In this document: positions 25,268 to 39,100 of the stretch, in pieces
Numbering within the stretch: the first letter of the stretch is position 1
Layout of the letters: every line of letters begins with the position of its first letter
Assembly (NCBI GenBank): GCA_021323695.1
Contig: JAJPKN010000048.1
Span: 1-64,000 of the forward strand
Origin: Actinomycetota bacterium
GTDB taxonomy: Bacteria > Actinomycetota > Acidimicrobiia > Acidimicrobiales > Palsa-688
DNA: 64,000 bases
Direction of reading: 5' to 3'
Notes under the pieces: model-generated
Told to the model about the DNA's origin: nothing
Seen by the model: the letters and a program-made list of their open reading frames with translations, nothing else
Database searches by the model: none
Program-made: the position numbers and the translations under genes

Positions 25268-26286
25268 GCAGCCAGGGCCTTGAGCAGTTCGGGGACCGAG
25301 GCGGTAGCGGCACCCACGTAGCGGTCAGCCGCCCCGTAGGCCAGGTAAATCGTGTCCCCCTGGCGGTGGGCCCCCTGCACGAAGACCACGCCGTCCACGT
25401 CACCGTGGCGCTCCCACTCCAGCTCGGGCTCGAGCACCGCCGCCGGCAGGCGGCTCAGCACCCGGCCGGTAGCCCGGTCCAACAGGGCCAGGTTCATTGT
25501 GTAAGTGCCGTCGGCCCGCCTCTCGTGGTAGAAGAACAGCAACCCCGCCTCGGTGGGCACCGGCGGGGCGCCCGCCCCCACCCCCAGGGCGCCGGGGCCC
25601 GGGGTGATGAGCACGTGGGACGCCAGGTCGGCCATGTAGGCGTCCCAGTAGCCCTCGCCCGGGTCCCAGAGGTGCTCGACGTCGTCGAACACGGCCAGCT
25701 GCATGTTGGGGTGGATCCGGTGCACGAGGGCAACCCGGCCGTCGGCCAGCGAGAAGACCACTGCGTCCTTGTTGGGGACCCCGTGGGGCCCGAGCAACCG
25801 CCCGCTGCCTTCTTGCAGCCAGAACCGCCCGTGCTGCCACACCAAAAGGTGCGCCCCGATGCGCCACGGCCGCCCGCTGCCCGCTGGTGGCAACCAGGTG
25901 TAGGTCATGATCAGGTGCTCGCCGCTGGCCGAGCTCACCCACTGGACCCGAGGGTCCTCGAAGCAGGCGGCCCCGTCGGTCCCGGCGCTGGCCAGCACGT
26001 AGCCGAAGCGGTAGTCCAGCCCGTCGGTCGAGGTGAGCACGACGATGTCGGACAGGTAGTTGACGAACCGGTCCCCCGGGCCTGGGTTGCGCTGGTAGCC
26101 GGAGCGGACCGCTCGGGCAAAGAGGTGGTAGACACCGTTGTGGTAGACCAGGCCGGGGTTGAACATCGCACCGTAGCCCGGCACCAGAGAAGCCTCGGCC
26201 ACCGGCTGGTGAGCAAGCCGCTGTACGGGCCCCGCCAGCACGCCCTGCGCCCCCCGGCCGCTGCTGCTCGTAGTCGAGGTCAACAT
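25258..26286 (-). CDS. GH130 family beta-mannoside phosphorylase/hydrolase
   Basis: A 342-residue five-bladed-propeller glycosidase. ATG at 26286 or TTG at 26304 are both possible; neither has a convincing ribosome site. Family marks: FNPGLVYHNGVYHLFARA (first blade), ACFEDPRVQWV (catalytic Asp region), HGVPNKDAVVF, and ERHGDVDGVVFVQGA near the C-terminus. GH130 enzymes act on beta-mannosides, by phosphorolysis or hydrolysis; which applies here cannot be told without the phosphate-binding Arg/His positions. It is divergent from a second GH130 gene across a 66-bp gap (26287-26352) that must hold both promoters. Confidence 0.82.
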   Translation of the reverse strand: MLTSTTSSSGRGAQGVLAGPVQRLAHQPVAEASLVPGYGAMFNPGLVYHNGVYHLFARAVRSGYQRNPGPGDRFVNYLSDIVVLTSTDGLDYRFGYVLASAGTDGAACFEDPRVQWVSSASGEHLIMTYTWLPPAGSGRPWRIGAHLLVWQHGRFWLQEGSGRLLGPHGVPNKDAVVFSLADGRVALVHRIHPNMQLAVFDDVEHLWDPGEGYWDAYMADLASHVLITPGPGALGVGAGAPPVPTEAGLLFFYHERRADGTYTMNLALLDRATGRVLSRLPAAVLEPELEWERHGDVDGVVFVQGAHRQGDTIYLAYGAADRYVGAATASVPELLKALAAYA

Positions 26287-26352
26287 ACTGTTTGTAGTCG
26301 GCAACCCTTGGTAGCTATTGAACGGTATCGGACAGCAAGGATAGGTGCAGCA

Positions 26353-27372
26353 TTGAGCTCAGACGCGGACCCTCGTGAGCTTTTCCGCCGCTTACCCACC
26401 AACCCTATCATCACGGCGGCCAATTTCCCTCGCATGGTCAATGCCGTCTTCAACCCCGGCGCCACCTTGGTGGACGGCCAGACCCTCCTGCTGCTGCGGG
26501 TGGAGCACCGTACCGGGCTGTCGTCGCTGTGCACGGCCATCAGCGCCGACGGCCTGAGCGGCTGGGACATCGACTGCCACAGGGGCCTCGAACCGGTACC
26601 GGGCTTCGAGGAGCACTGGGGCATCGAAGACCCCCGCATCACCCAGGTCGACGACAAGTACCTGGTCGTCTACGTGGGCTACTCGACCGCCGGCCCCTTG
26701 GTCTGCCTGGCCGAGACCGCCGACTTTTGGTCCTGGCAGCGGCGGGGCGTGCTGCAGCCTCCCGAGGACAAGGACGCGGCGCTGTTCCCGGTGCGCTTTG
26801 GCGGCCGTTGGGCCCTCGTGCACCGCCCGGCACCGGCCATGGCCGGCCTGGGCGCCCACATCTGGATCTCCTTCAGCCCCGACCTACGCCACTGGGGCGA
26901 CTCCCAGGTGCTGCTGCCCGCCCGGCGCGGCGGGTGGTGGGACGCCAACAAGGTGGGCCTCGGGCCACCCCCCCTGCTCACCCGGGACGGCTGGCTCATC
27001 TGCTACCACGGCGTGCGCACCACCGCCTCGGGCTCGCTGTACCGCCTGGGCCTGGCCCTGCTCGACCGGGACGACCCCACCGTCGTCCTGGCCCGGGGCA
27101 ACGAGTGGGTCTTCGGCCCCCAGGAGCCCTACGAGCGCCACGGTGACGTCGACGGCGTGGTCTTCCCCTGCGGGTGGGTGCTGAGGGACGACGGCGACAC
27201 CTTGCACCTCTACTACGGAGGGGCCGACAGCGTCGTGTGCGTGGCCGAGGCCAGCCTGAGCAGCCTCTTGCAGTACCTGGAGAGCCACCCCTTCGCCGAC
27301 GACACCGGTCACCCGCCCCGGCACCGGCCGCCTCAGAGGGCAGCGGGCAGCAACGAGTCGCCTACCAGGTAG
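26353..27372 (+). CDS. Second GH130 family glycosidase/phosphorylase
   Basis: A 339-residue paralogue of the divergent neighbour. TTG at 26353 is preceded by AAGGATAGG; the frame is open far upstream, but there it only shadows the other GH130 gene. FPRMVNAVFNPGATLVDG, WGIEDPRITQVDDKYLVVYV, DKDAALFPVRF, a glycine-rich VGLGPPPL loop, and ERHGDVDGVVFPCGW are all family blocks. The WDANKVGLGPPPLLTRDGW segment is more like the mannosyl-glucose/mannobiose phosphorylase branch than the partner's. The 3' end overlaps the convergent gltD by 40 bp. Confidence 0.83.
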   Translation: MSSDADPRELFRRLPTNPIITAANFPRMVNAVFNPGATLVDGQTLLLLRVEHRTGLSSLCTAISADGLSGWDIDCHRGLEPVPGFEEHWGIEDPRITQVDDKYLVVYVGYSTAGPLVCLAETADFWSWQRRGVLQPPEDKDAALFPVRFGGRWALVHRPAPAMAGLGAHIWISFSPDLRHWGDSQVLLPARRGGWWDANKVGLGPPPLLTRDGWLICYHGVRTTASGSLYRLGLALLDRDDPTVVLARGNEWVFGPQEPYERHGDVDGVVFPCGWVLRDDGDTLHLYYGGADSVVCVAEASLSSLLQYLESHPFADDTGHPPRHRPPQRAAGSNESPTR

Positions 27373-28778
27373 CGGTCCACGGCGGCGGCCGCGGCCCGGC
27401 CCTCGGCTATGGCCCAGACAATGATGCTGGCCCCCCGGGTGGCGTCCCCGCAGGCCCACACGCCGGGGACATTGGTGGCCCAAGACCCGTCGTGGGCCAC
27501 CGCGCCCCGCCCGTTGACCGCCACCCCCAGCTTGTCCAGCAGCTGGCGCTCCGGGCCCCGGAAGCCGATGGCGAGCAGGACGAGGTCCGCCTCGAGCTCG
27601 AGGTCGCTCCCCGGCACGTGCTCGTAGTGGCCCCGGGACACCTCCCTCACCCGGTGCGCCCGCAGCGCCCGGACCCGGCCGCCGGCCCCCCCGTCGGCGT
27701 CGCCGACGAAGGCGTCGGTGTGCACGGCGAAGACCCGCTGGCCGCCTTCTTCGTGGGCCAGGGACTCGCGCAATATGAGCGGCCGCAGGGGCCACGGGGT
27801 GCTCTCGGGGCGCTCGTCGGGCGGGCGCTCGTGGATGTCGAACTGGTGGACCGACGCCGCGCCCTGGCGGTGGGCGGTCCCCAGGCAGTCAGCCCCCGTG
27901 TCCCCCCCGCCTATGATGATGACCTTCTTGCCAGCGGCGTCGATGGGCGGGGTGGCCAGCAGGCCGGCCTGCACCCGGTTGGAGCCGACCAGGTAGTCCA
28001 TGGCCAAGTGGACCCCTTCCAGGTGCCGGCCGGGGATCTCCAGGTCCCGCTGCCACAGGGCGCCCACGGCCAGGATGACCGCGTCGTGGCTGGCGCGCAG
28101 GTCCTTCACCGACAGGTCGGTGCCAACCTCCACCCCGCACTCGAACACCGTGCCCTCGGCCTCCATCTGGCCTACCCGGCGGTCCAACAGCGCCTTGTCC
28201 ATCTTGAAGTCAGGTATGCCGTAGCGGACAAGGCCGCCCGGGCGGTCGTCGCGCTCGTAGACCACCACGTCGTGGCCAGCCCGGGTCAGCTGCTGGGCAG
28301 CGGCCATGCCCGCCGGGCCCGACCCGACTACCGCCACCCGCTTGCCCGTGCGCGCACTGGGCCGCACCGGGGTCACCCAACCGTGCGCCCAGGCGTAGTC
28401 GATGATCTCCTTTTCGATCTGCCGGATGGTCACCGCGTCGTCGTTTATGGCCAGCACGCAGGCGGTCTCGCAGGGGGCGGGGCACATCCGGCCGGTGAAC
28501 TCGGGGAAGTTGTTGGTGGCATGCAGCCGGTCGATGGCGTCCCGCCAGCGGCCCCGGTAGACGAGGTCGTTCCAGTCGGGTATGAGGTTGCCGAGGGGGC
28601 AGCCGTCCAGGCTGGTGCAGAACGGTACCCCGCAGTCCATGCAGCGCGAGGCCTGGGCCCGCAGCTCGGCTTCGCCGACGGGCTCGTAGAGCTCCTGCCA
28701 GTCCCGGACCCGCACGTGCACGGGCCGATGGGGGGCGTCCCGCCTCGGGTGCTTCATGAAGCCCTGGGGGTCAGCCAT
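27333..28778 (-). CDS. gltD: Glutamate synthase [NADPH] small subunit
   Basis: A 481-residue flavoprotein that passes electrons from NADPH to the large subunit GltB for glutamate formation from glutamine and 2-oxoglutarate. Cys motifs for Fe-S clusters (CMDCGVPFC, then GCPLGN; CPAPCETAC), the FAD site AVVGSGPAGMAAAQQL and the NAD(P)H site IIIGGGDTGADCLG are intact. ATG at 28778 has GGAGGAG just upstream, in the gap after gltB; the longer frame to 29159 is a shadow inside gltB. Transcribed after gltB with about 8 bp between them. Confidence 0.95.
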   Translation of the reverse strand: MADPQGFMKHPRRDAPHRPVHVRVRDWQELYEPVGEAELRAQASRCMDCGVPFCTSLDGCPLGNLIPDWNDLVYRGRWRDAIDRLHATNNFPEFTGRMCPAPCETACVLAINDDAVTIRQIEKEIIDYAWAHGWVTPVRPSARTGKRVAVVGSGPAGMAAAQQLTRAGHDVVVYERDDRPGGLVRYGIPDFKMDKALLDRRVGQMEAEGTVFECGVEVGTDLSVKDLRASHDAVILAVGALWQRDLEIPGRHLEGVHLAMDYLVGSNRVQAGLLATPPIDAAGKKVIIIGGGDTGADCLGTAHRQGAASVHQFDIHERPPDERPESTPWPLRPLILRESLAHEEGGQRVFAVHTDAFVGDADGGAGGRVRALRAHRVREVSRGHYEHVPGSDLELEADLVLLAIGFRGPERQLLDKLGVAVNGRGAVAHDGSWATNVPGVWACGDATRGASIIVWAIAEGRAAAAAVDRYLVGDSLLPAAL

Positions 28779-28786
28779 CGCTCCTC

Positions 28787-33337
<4,551 letters not shown>

Positions 33338-33479
33338 GCGTCCTCCCAATGGTCCTTGGTACTTCCGGCCCAAACGGGACGACGTTGGCCCACCTGGCAC
33401 GTACCCACCACCGATCATAGCTGCTGGAGGCACCGGAGCGTACATCTGGCCGCTCGGCCTGGCCGCTCGGCCCTAGCGC

Positions 33480-34010
33480 TCAGGCCGCCGGCCAGGCCTG
33501 GCGCAGCTTCTCGGCGCTCTGGGACAACGGCTCGGGCAGCACCCGGGCATCGGCGACCACGGTCATGAAGTTGGTGTCACCGGCCCAACGAGGCACCACG
33601 TGCACATGGAGGTGGCCAGGGACCCCGGCGCCGGCAGCACGGCCCAGGTTGGCGCCCAAGTTGACCCCCTCGGGGACATAGGCGGCCTTCACCGCCACCA
33701 CGGCCAGGCGCACGCCCTCCCACAGGTCGCGCTCCTCGCCCGGGGACAAGGCCTCCAGGTCGGGGACGTGGCGGACGGGCATGACCATGAGGTGCCCGCT
33801 GGTATAGGGATAGGCGTTGAGCAGCGCCACCACCCTCCCGCCGCCGTGGCGCCAAACGATGTGGAGCTCCTCGTCCGGCCGGCCACTGGACAGCAGCCCG
33901 CAGAACACGCACGGCAGCGGGCGGCTGCCAGTGGCCTCGGGGCGCTCCTGGGTGGCGCCGCTGATGAAGTCCGACCGCCAGCCCGCCCATAGGTGGTCCA
34001 GGCGGCTCAC
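33480..34010 (-). CDS. HIT-domain hydrolase/Ap4A phosphorylase-like protein
   Basis: A 176-residue HIT-superfamily protein. PCVFCGLLS near residue 33 is the N-terminal zinc/Cys pair; LLNAYPYTSGHLMVMPVRHV and the histidine triad GHLHVHVVPRW are intact. The sequence corresponds to the actinobacterial HIT protein that sits between thrS and pgsA in mycobacteria, where the homologue is an Ap4A phosphorylase. GTG start in a GTGA overlap with thrS, so co-translation is likely. Confidence 0.88.
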   Translation of the reverse strand: MSRLDHLWAGWRSDFISGATQERPEATGSRPLPCVFCGLLSSGRPDEELHIVWRHGGGRVVALLNAYPYTSGHLMVMPVRHVPDLEALSPGEERDLWEGVRLAVVAVKAAYVPEGVNLGANLGRAAGAGVPGHLHVHVVPRWAGDTNFMTVVADARVLPEPLSQSAEKLRQAWPAA

Positions 34011-36037
34011 GGCGCGCCCTCGGCCCCTCCCGGGCCGGCCCCACCTGGCCCGCCCGGGCCCCGGCCGCCTGGCTCCGCCACCTCGGCCGCCAGGCGGGCC
34101 AGCACCTCTTCCACCCGGGCCCCGCGCTCAGGCCGCTCCTGGCCCCGCAGGTTGGCGCCGACGGTGCCGGCAGCCACATCGTCGTCCCCGACGACCAGGA
34201 CATAAGGGATCTTCTCCAACTTGGCCCGGCGCACCCGAGCACCGAGAGGCTCGTCAGCCGCCCCGGCCTCCGCCCGGAACCCGGCGGCCTCAAAGCGCCC
34301 GGCAACCGACCGTGCATAGGCGACGTGGTCGTCGCGCACCGGCAGCACCCGCACCTGCAGGGGCGCCAACCAGGTGGGCAACGCCCCGGCGTAGTGCTCC
34401 AGCAGTATGGCGAAAAAGCGCTCGACCGAGCCGAAAAGTGCCCGGTGGACCATGTAGGGCTGGTGCCGGGCGTTGTCGGGCCCGACGTACTCCATGCCAA
34501 AGCGCTGCGGTTCTTGGAAGTCGACTTGGATGGTGGAGACCTGCCAGCGCCGGCCGATGGCGTCGCGGACGTGCACGTCTATCTTGGGGGCGTAGAAGGC
34601 TCCCTCCCCTTCGGCCACGGTGTAGCCGATCCCCGAGGCAGCCAGGGCAGCGCGCAGCGACTCGGTCGCCCTGTCCCATTCCTCGACCGAGCCGATGAAC
34701 TTGTCCGGGCGGGTAGAAAGCTCGGCTTCGAGCTCGTCCAGCCCGAACCGCCGCAGGACCCGGAGCACGAACTGCAGCAGGCTGGCCAGCTCGTCGTCCA
34801 GCTGGTCCCGGGCACAGAAGATGTGGCTGTCGTCCTGGGTCAGGCCGCGCACCCGCAAGAGCCCGTTTAGCACCCCGGAACGCTCGAAACGGTAGACGGT
34901 CCCCAGCTCGAACAACCGCATCGGCAGCTCCCGGTAAGAGCGCTGGCGGCTCTTGTAGATGAGGATGTGCATGGGGCAGTTCATGGGCTTGGGGTAGTAG
35001 GTGGCGCCCTCCATCTCCATGGGCGGGTACATGTTCTCGGCGTACCACTCCAGGTGCCCTGAGGTCTCCAGCAGCGTCGACTTGGTGAGGTGGGGGGTGA
35101 AAACGAACTGGTAGCCGGCGCGCTCGTGCTCGCGGCGGGAATAGTCCTCCATCAACTTGCGCACCATCCCCCCCTTGGGGTGGAAGACCGGCAGCCCACT
35201 GCCTATCTCAGGTGGGAAATGGAAGAGGTCGAGCTCGAGCCCGAGCCGGCGGTGGTCGCGCCGCTCGGCTTCGGCCAGGCGGGCCAGGTAGCTCCGGAGG
35301 GCGGCCTCCGACTCCCAGGCTGTCCCGTACACCCGCTGCAGCTGCGGGCGGCGTTCGTCGCCTCGCCAGTAGGCGGCCGCCAGCTTGGTCAGCCGGAAAT
35401 GGCCGAGCCTCCCCGTCGAAGGCACGTGCGGGCCCCGGCAGAGGTCGACGAAGCTGTCCCCGTTGCGGTAGACGCTCACCACCCCGCCACCGGCGCCTTC
35501 GCTGGCGTCGACGCCCTCTATGATCTCGCGCTTGTAGGGCTGGTCGGCAAAGAGCGCCAACCCCTCGTGGGCGCCGTGCTCCTCCCGTACGAAGGGCTGG
35601 TCCTCGGCGATGATCTCGCGCATCTTGGCCTCGATGCGGGCCAGGTCGGCCTCGTTGAAGTGGTCCCCTCCGGGCAGCTCGAAGTCGTAGTAGAACCCGT
35701 CCTCGATGGCGGGGCCGATGGCGTACTTGGCCCCCGGCCACAGCCTGGTCACGGCCTGGGCCATCACGTGGGCGGTGGAGTGCCTCAAAATGGCGCGGCC
35801 CTCGGGAGTGCCGGCCGTGACCACGCTGGCTGACGCACCGGTCGGCAGGGGCGCGCCCAAGTCCTGCACCTGGCCGTCCACCACCACGGCCACCGCCTCC
35901 TGGGCCAGGCCCGGCCCCAGGGCGGCCGCCAGGTCGGCGCCGGTCGAGCCGGTGGGCAGGTGCTTGAGGGCCCCGTCGGGCAACCTCACGACAACGGTTG
36001 GCCCGGGCGCGTCTGCTTGAGCATCGGTGGCAGCCAT
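34007..36037 (-). CDS. thrS: Threonine--tRNA ligase
   Basis: A 676-residue class II aminoacyl-tRNA synthetase. N-terminal TGS domain (VVVRLPDGALKHLPTG), the editing domain with HSTAHVMAQAV and the C...H pair (DLCRGPHVP), motif 1 region, motif 2 LGTVYRFERSGVLNGLLRVR, the zinc-binding Cys in MNCPMH, motif 3 (HRALFGSVERFFAILLEHYAG) and the anticodon-binding domain (VRVLPVRDDHVAYA) are all present. ATG at 36037 is chosen over an in-frame start at 36100. It overlaps the HIT gene by GTGA and is divergent from the Fn3 gene. Confidence 0.96.
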   Translation of the reverse strand: MAATDAQADAPGPTVVVRLPDGALKHLPTGSTGADLAAALGPGLAQEAVAVVVDGQVQDLGAPLPTGASASVVTAGTPEGRAILRHSTAHVMAQAVTRLWPGAKYAIGPAIEDGFYYDFELPGGDHFNEADLARIEAKMREIIAEDQPFVREEHGAHEGLALFADQPYKREIIEGVDASEGAGGGVVSVYRNGDSFVDLCRGPHVPSTGRLGHFRLTKLAAAYWRGDERRPQLQRVYGTAWESEAALRSYLARLAEAERRDHRRLGLELDLFHFPPEIGSGLPVFHPKGGMVRKLMEDYSRREHERAGYQFVFTPHLTKSTLLETSGHLEWYAENMYPPMEMEGATYYPKPMNCPMHILIYKSRQRSYRELPMRLFELGTVYRFERSGVLNGLLRVRGLTQDDSHIFCARDQLDDELASLLQFVLRVLRRFGLDELEAELSTRPDKFIGSVEEWDRATESLRAALAASGIGYTVAEGEGAFYAPKIDVHVRDAIGRRWQVSTIQVDFQEPQRFGMEYVGPDNARHQPYMVHRALFGSVERFFAILLEHYAGALPTWLAPLQVRVLPVRDDHVAYARSVAGRFEAAGFRAEAGAADEPLGARVRRAKLEKIPYVLVVGDDDVAAGTVGANLRGQERPERGARVEEVLARLAAEVAEPGGRGPGGPGGAGPGGAEGAP

Positions 36038-36190
36038 CCAACCAATGATAGAGACCGCGCCGGGGGCCCCCGAGCTGACGGCCGGCGCGCTCGGCACCAC
36101 TCAGAGGCTAAGTACCGCCGCTGTGCGCTGTCGGCGTGGGGCTAAGATGCTGCCGGACGTCGCGGCCGTGCCAGAGACGCCGTGCCAGAG

Positions 36191-39100
36191 ATGAGGACGC
36201 CCCGCGCCAGCTCGCCGAACGGGCCCCGACGCCTGCCGGGGGTGCCAACGTTCGGCCTGCCCAGCACCGGCGCCCCCCAGGCGGCCAACTTCGGTTGGTG
36301 GGGCCTGGTGGGCGGGTTGGCCGCGGTAGCGGCGCTGGTGGGCGGCCTGGTGTGGTCCGCCGTCACCGGCCTCGCCCCCGCCTCCGAGAGGCCCCGGATC
36401 TTCGGCGGCTCCCTGGTGCTGGACGACTACCGGCCCCTCACCGTGGTCAACCTGGCCACCGGTTCGGTCACGGTCCAGCTGGTGGGCGTCTACGCCCAGG
36501 TCGGCGCCAGCACCTACTCGCAGGTGCAAGCCGTCCCCACCACCCAGGGCACGGTCCTGGTCAACCGCCTGACGGGCACGTTCAACCTGCTGGGCAAGGA
36601 CAACTACGTGCTTGGCCCCCCGGTCGGGGGGATCTCCCTGGGGCCCCTGGCCGGGCTCCGCGCCGCCGTTGGCTTGGCCAACGGTGCCACCAGCTACATC
36701 GTCCGCTACGGGCCCCACAGCACCGTCTCCCTGGTGGGGCCGGCGACGGCGGAGGCCGCGGCCGGCGCCGTGGCCCGCGGCTCGCACCTGGCCGTGCCCC
36801 CACTTGGGTTCGCCAAGCTGGCAGGACCGGCCTACCCTGGCCCCGGCACGGCGGCCACCCGGTCCGGGGCCCTGTGGCTGTTGGAGGTGGGAAGCCCGGG
36901 CTGCCTGCTGGTACGGCTGGCCCCCTCTCCCCGAGCGCCCCTCGGCCTATCTGCCACCACGGTTGCCCGGCTGCCCCTACGTTGCGCGAGGGCGTCGCTC
37001 GAAACGACCACGGCCGGCACGGCCCTCGCCCTGCCGGGCAGGGTAGAGCTGTTCGGCGGCAGTGGCAGGCTTCAGGTGACGATGGTGCCCGGCACCCAGG
37101 CCGCCACTGCCTTCCTGCCCGTGAAGGGAGCCGGCCGCGAGGCTTGGTTCCTGGCCCGGGGCCCTTCTGGCTGGACGGTCTTCGGGACCGCCGGCGACCG
37201 TAGGGCCGTGGGCCCGTCGCCTCTGGCGGCCTTCGGCCCGGCCTCGCGGCCCACCGTCCCCGCCCTGTCCGGCGGCCGGCTGTACACCCTCGACCAGGCC
37301 CAGCCCGGCCAGCCGACCTTGTGGACCATCGACCCGGCGACCGGGGCCATGAGGCCACTGGCCGGCGCCCCTTCCTACCCCGCCAAGAGCGTCACCGAAA
37401 AGGCGAGCTTCCAGGGAGCCGAGGTGCTGGTGGACGGCCCTCGGGTCATCTTCAACAACCCGGGCAGCCTCTTGGCCGTAGTCGTCTTCACCGACGGGAG
37501 CCACGCCCCGGTCGTCATCGACAAGTCGGACGCGGTGGTGGTGAGCGCCGCCGGGCCGGGTGACGTCAACGTCAAGGCCAAGGGCCCCAAGCACCACCGC
37601 CCCGGGGCCCACCGGCCCCGGCCACCGGCCCGGCACCGCAGCAGCCCCAAGGGCAGCCCCGCCACCACCACTAGTTCCACCGTCCCGGCCACCGTCCCGC
37701 CGCGGCTGGCCCCGCTGCCGGCCCAGCCAGCCGTGCAGCCCATCAGCCAGCAGATCTCCTGCGCGACCACAACCGAGAAGCCCTACCAGCCCCAGGTGAC
37801 CTCGGTCGCCCCGTCGGACCAGTCAGCGCTCGTGTCGTGGAGCTACCACCTGCTCTCCGAGCAGGACTGCCTGCCCAGCACGTGGGCGGTCACCGTCAGC
37901 GCCCTGGGCGGCGCGCCCCAGCCAGCGGTGCCCACCCAAGTTGTCAACGGCCAGCAGCAGCTGCTCGTGACCGGGCTGCGGCCCGGTACCGAGTACCAGG
38001 CAGTAGTGACTGCCTACATCGCCAAGCAGTCCACCTCGTCTGCCCCCTACATGTTCCGGACCACCGCGCTCGGCCCGGGGCCGCCCTCCCGGGTCACCGA
38101 GCTGGCCGACGGCCGCGGTGGCTGGCTGGTGTCATGGGAGCCATGCCAGGGCACCAGGTGCAACGTCCCTGCCGCCCGCTGGCGAGTGGTGGGCACGGCC
38201 TGCGGGGGCAGCTACGTAGGCCAGCCCCCGGTGCTCGACGTGGGCGGTGGCCAGAGCTCGGTCACCGTCAACCAGGGCAACGACCTGGGCCTGCTGGGCA
38301 GCTCCCTCACCTTCAGCGTGCAGGGCGTGAGCAGCGCCGGCCTGGTCGGTGCCCCCACCTCGGCCGGTCGCTGTTCGCAAGCCTGGCAACCCCCCGACCC
38401 GGCCGACCTGCGCCTTTTGGCTGCCGGGCTCCCCGCCGGAGGGACGGTCAGCGCGGAGCTGAGCGTGGCCGTGGCCCCCGGGGTGCCCCAGGCCATCGCC
38501 TTGGGCGGCGACCAGGTTGAATACACTTTTGAGGTGGCTGGAAAAGCGCTGGGCCCGACCACGTCGCCACAGGTGGAGGTGACAGGCCTGCAGCCAGCCA
38601 AGACCTACCAGGCCACGGTCTCACTGTCCCCCCTCGGCCACCCCCAAGCCGCAGTCAGCCTGACCAGCCCCCCGTTCACCCAGACGCTGCCCTGGCCTCG
38701 GCAGCTGCGCATGGAGGTCAGCGCCCTGGCCGGGGCCAACGCCAGCACAGGCACCGCCGTCGCCAGCTTCCCGGGCCTGCCTCCGGGCTCGTTCGAAGCT
38801 ACCGGTGACGTCACTTGCGCCTCGGTGGTGGCCCCGGTGCACGGGCCGGTCACCCACGGCCAGTTCACGGCCACTATCGACCTCGACCAGATGGGCGGGC
38901 CATGCCGCCTGTCCTTGCGCCTGGACAGCGCCTTGTCCCCCGACCCCTATGGCCTGCCTTCACCTGTGCTGGTGGCCCCGTTCAGCATCGGCAGCCCCCC
39001 GGCCTACTCGTTCAGCGCCCTGGCCGCCAGCCCCTGCACCTCATGCCGCCACCTGGAGCTCTACGTGAGCTACTCGGGCAGCGGCCAACCGGCGGGCACG

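Noticed and set aside
25075-26352. Upstream extension of the second GH130 frame over the first GH130 gene
   Set aside because: This part is antisense to a recognised GH130 gene. The family similarity begins only after the TTG at 26353, which has a ribosome site.
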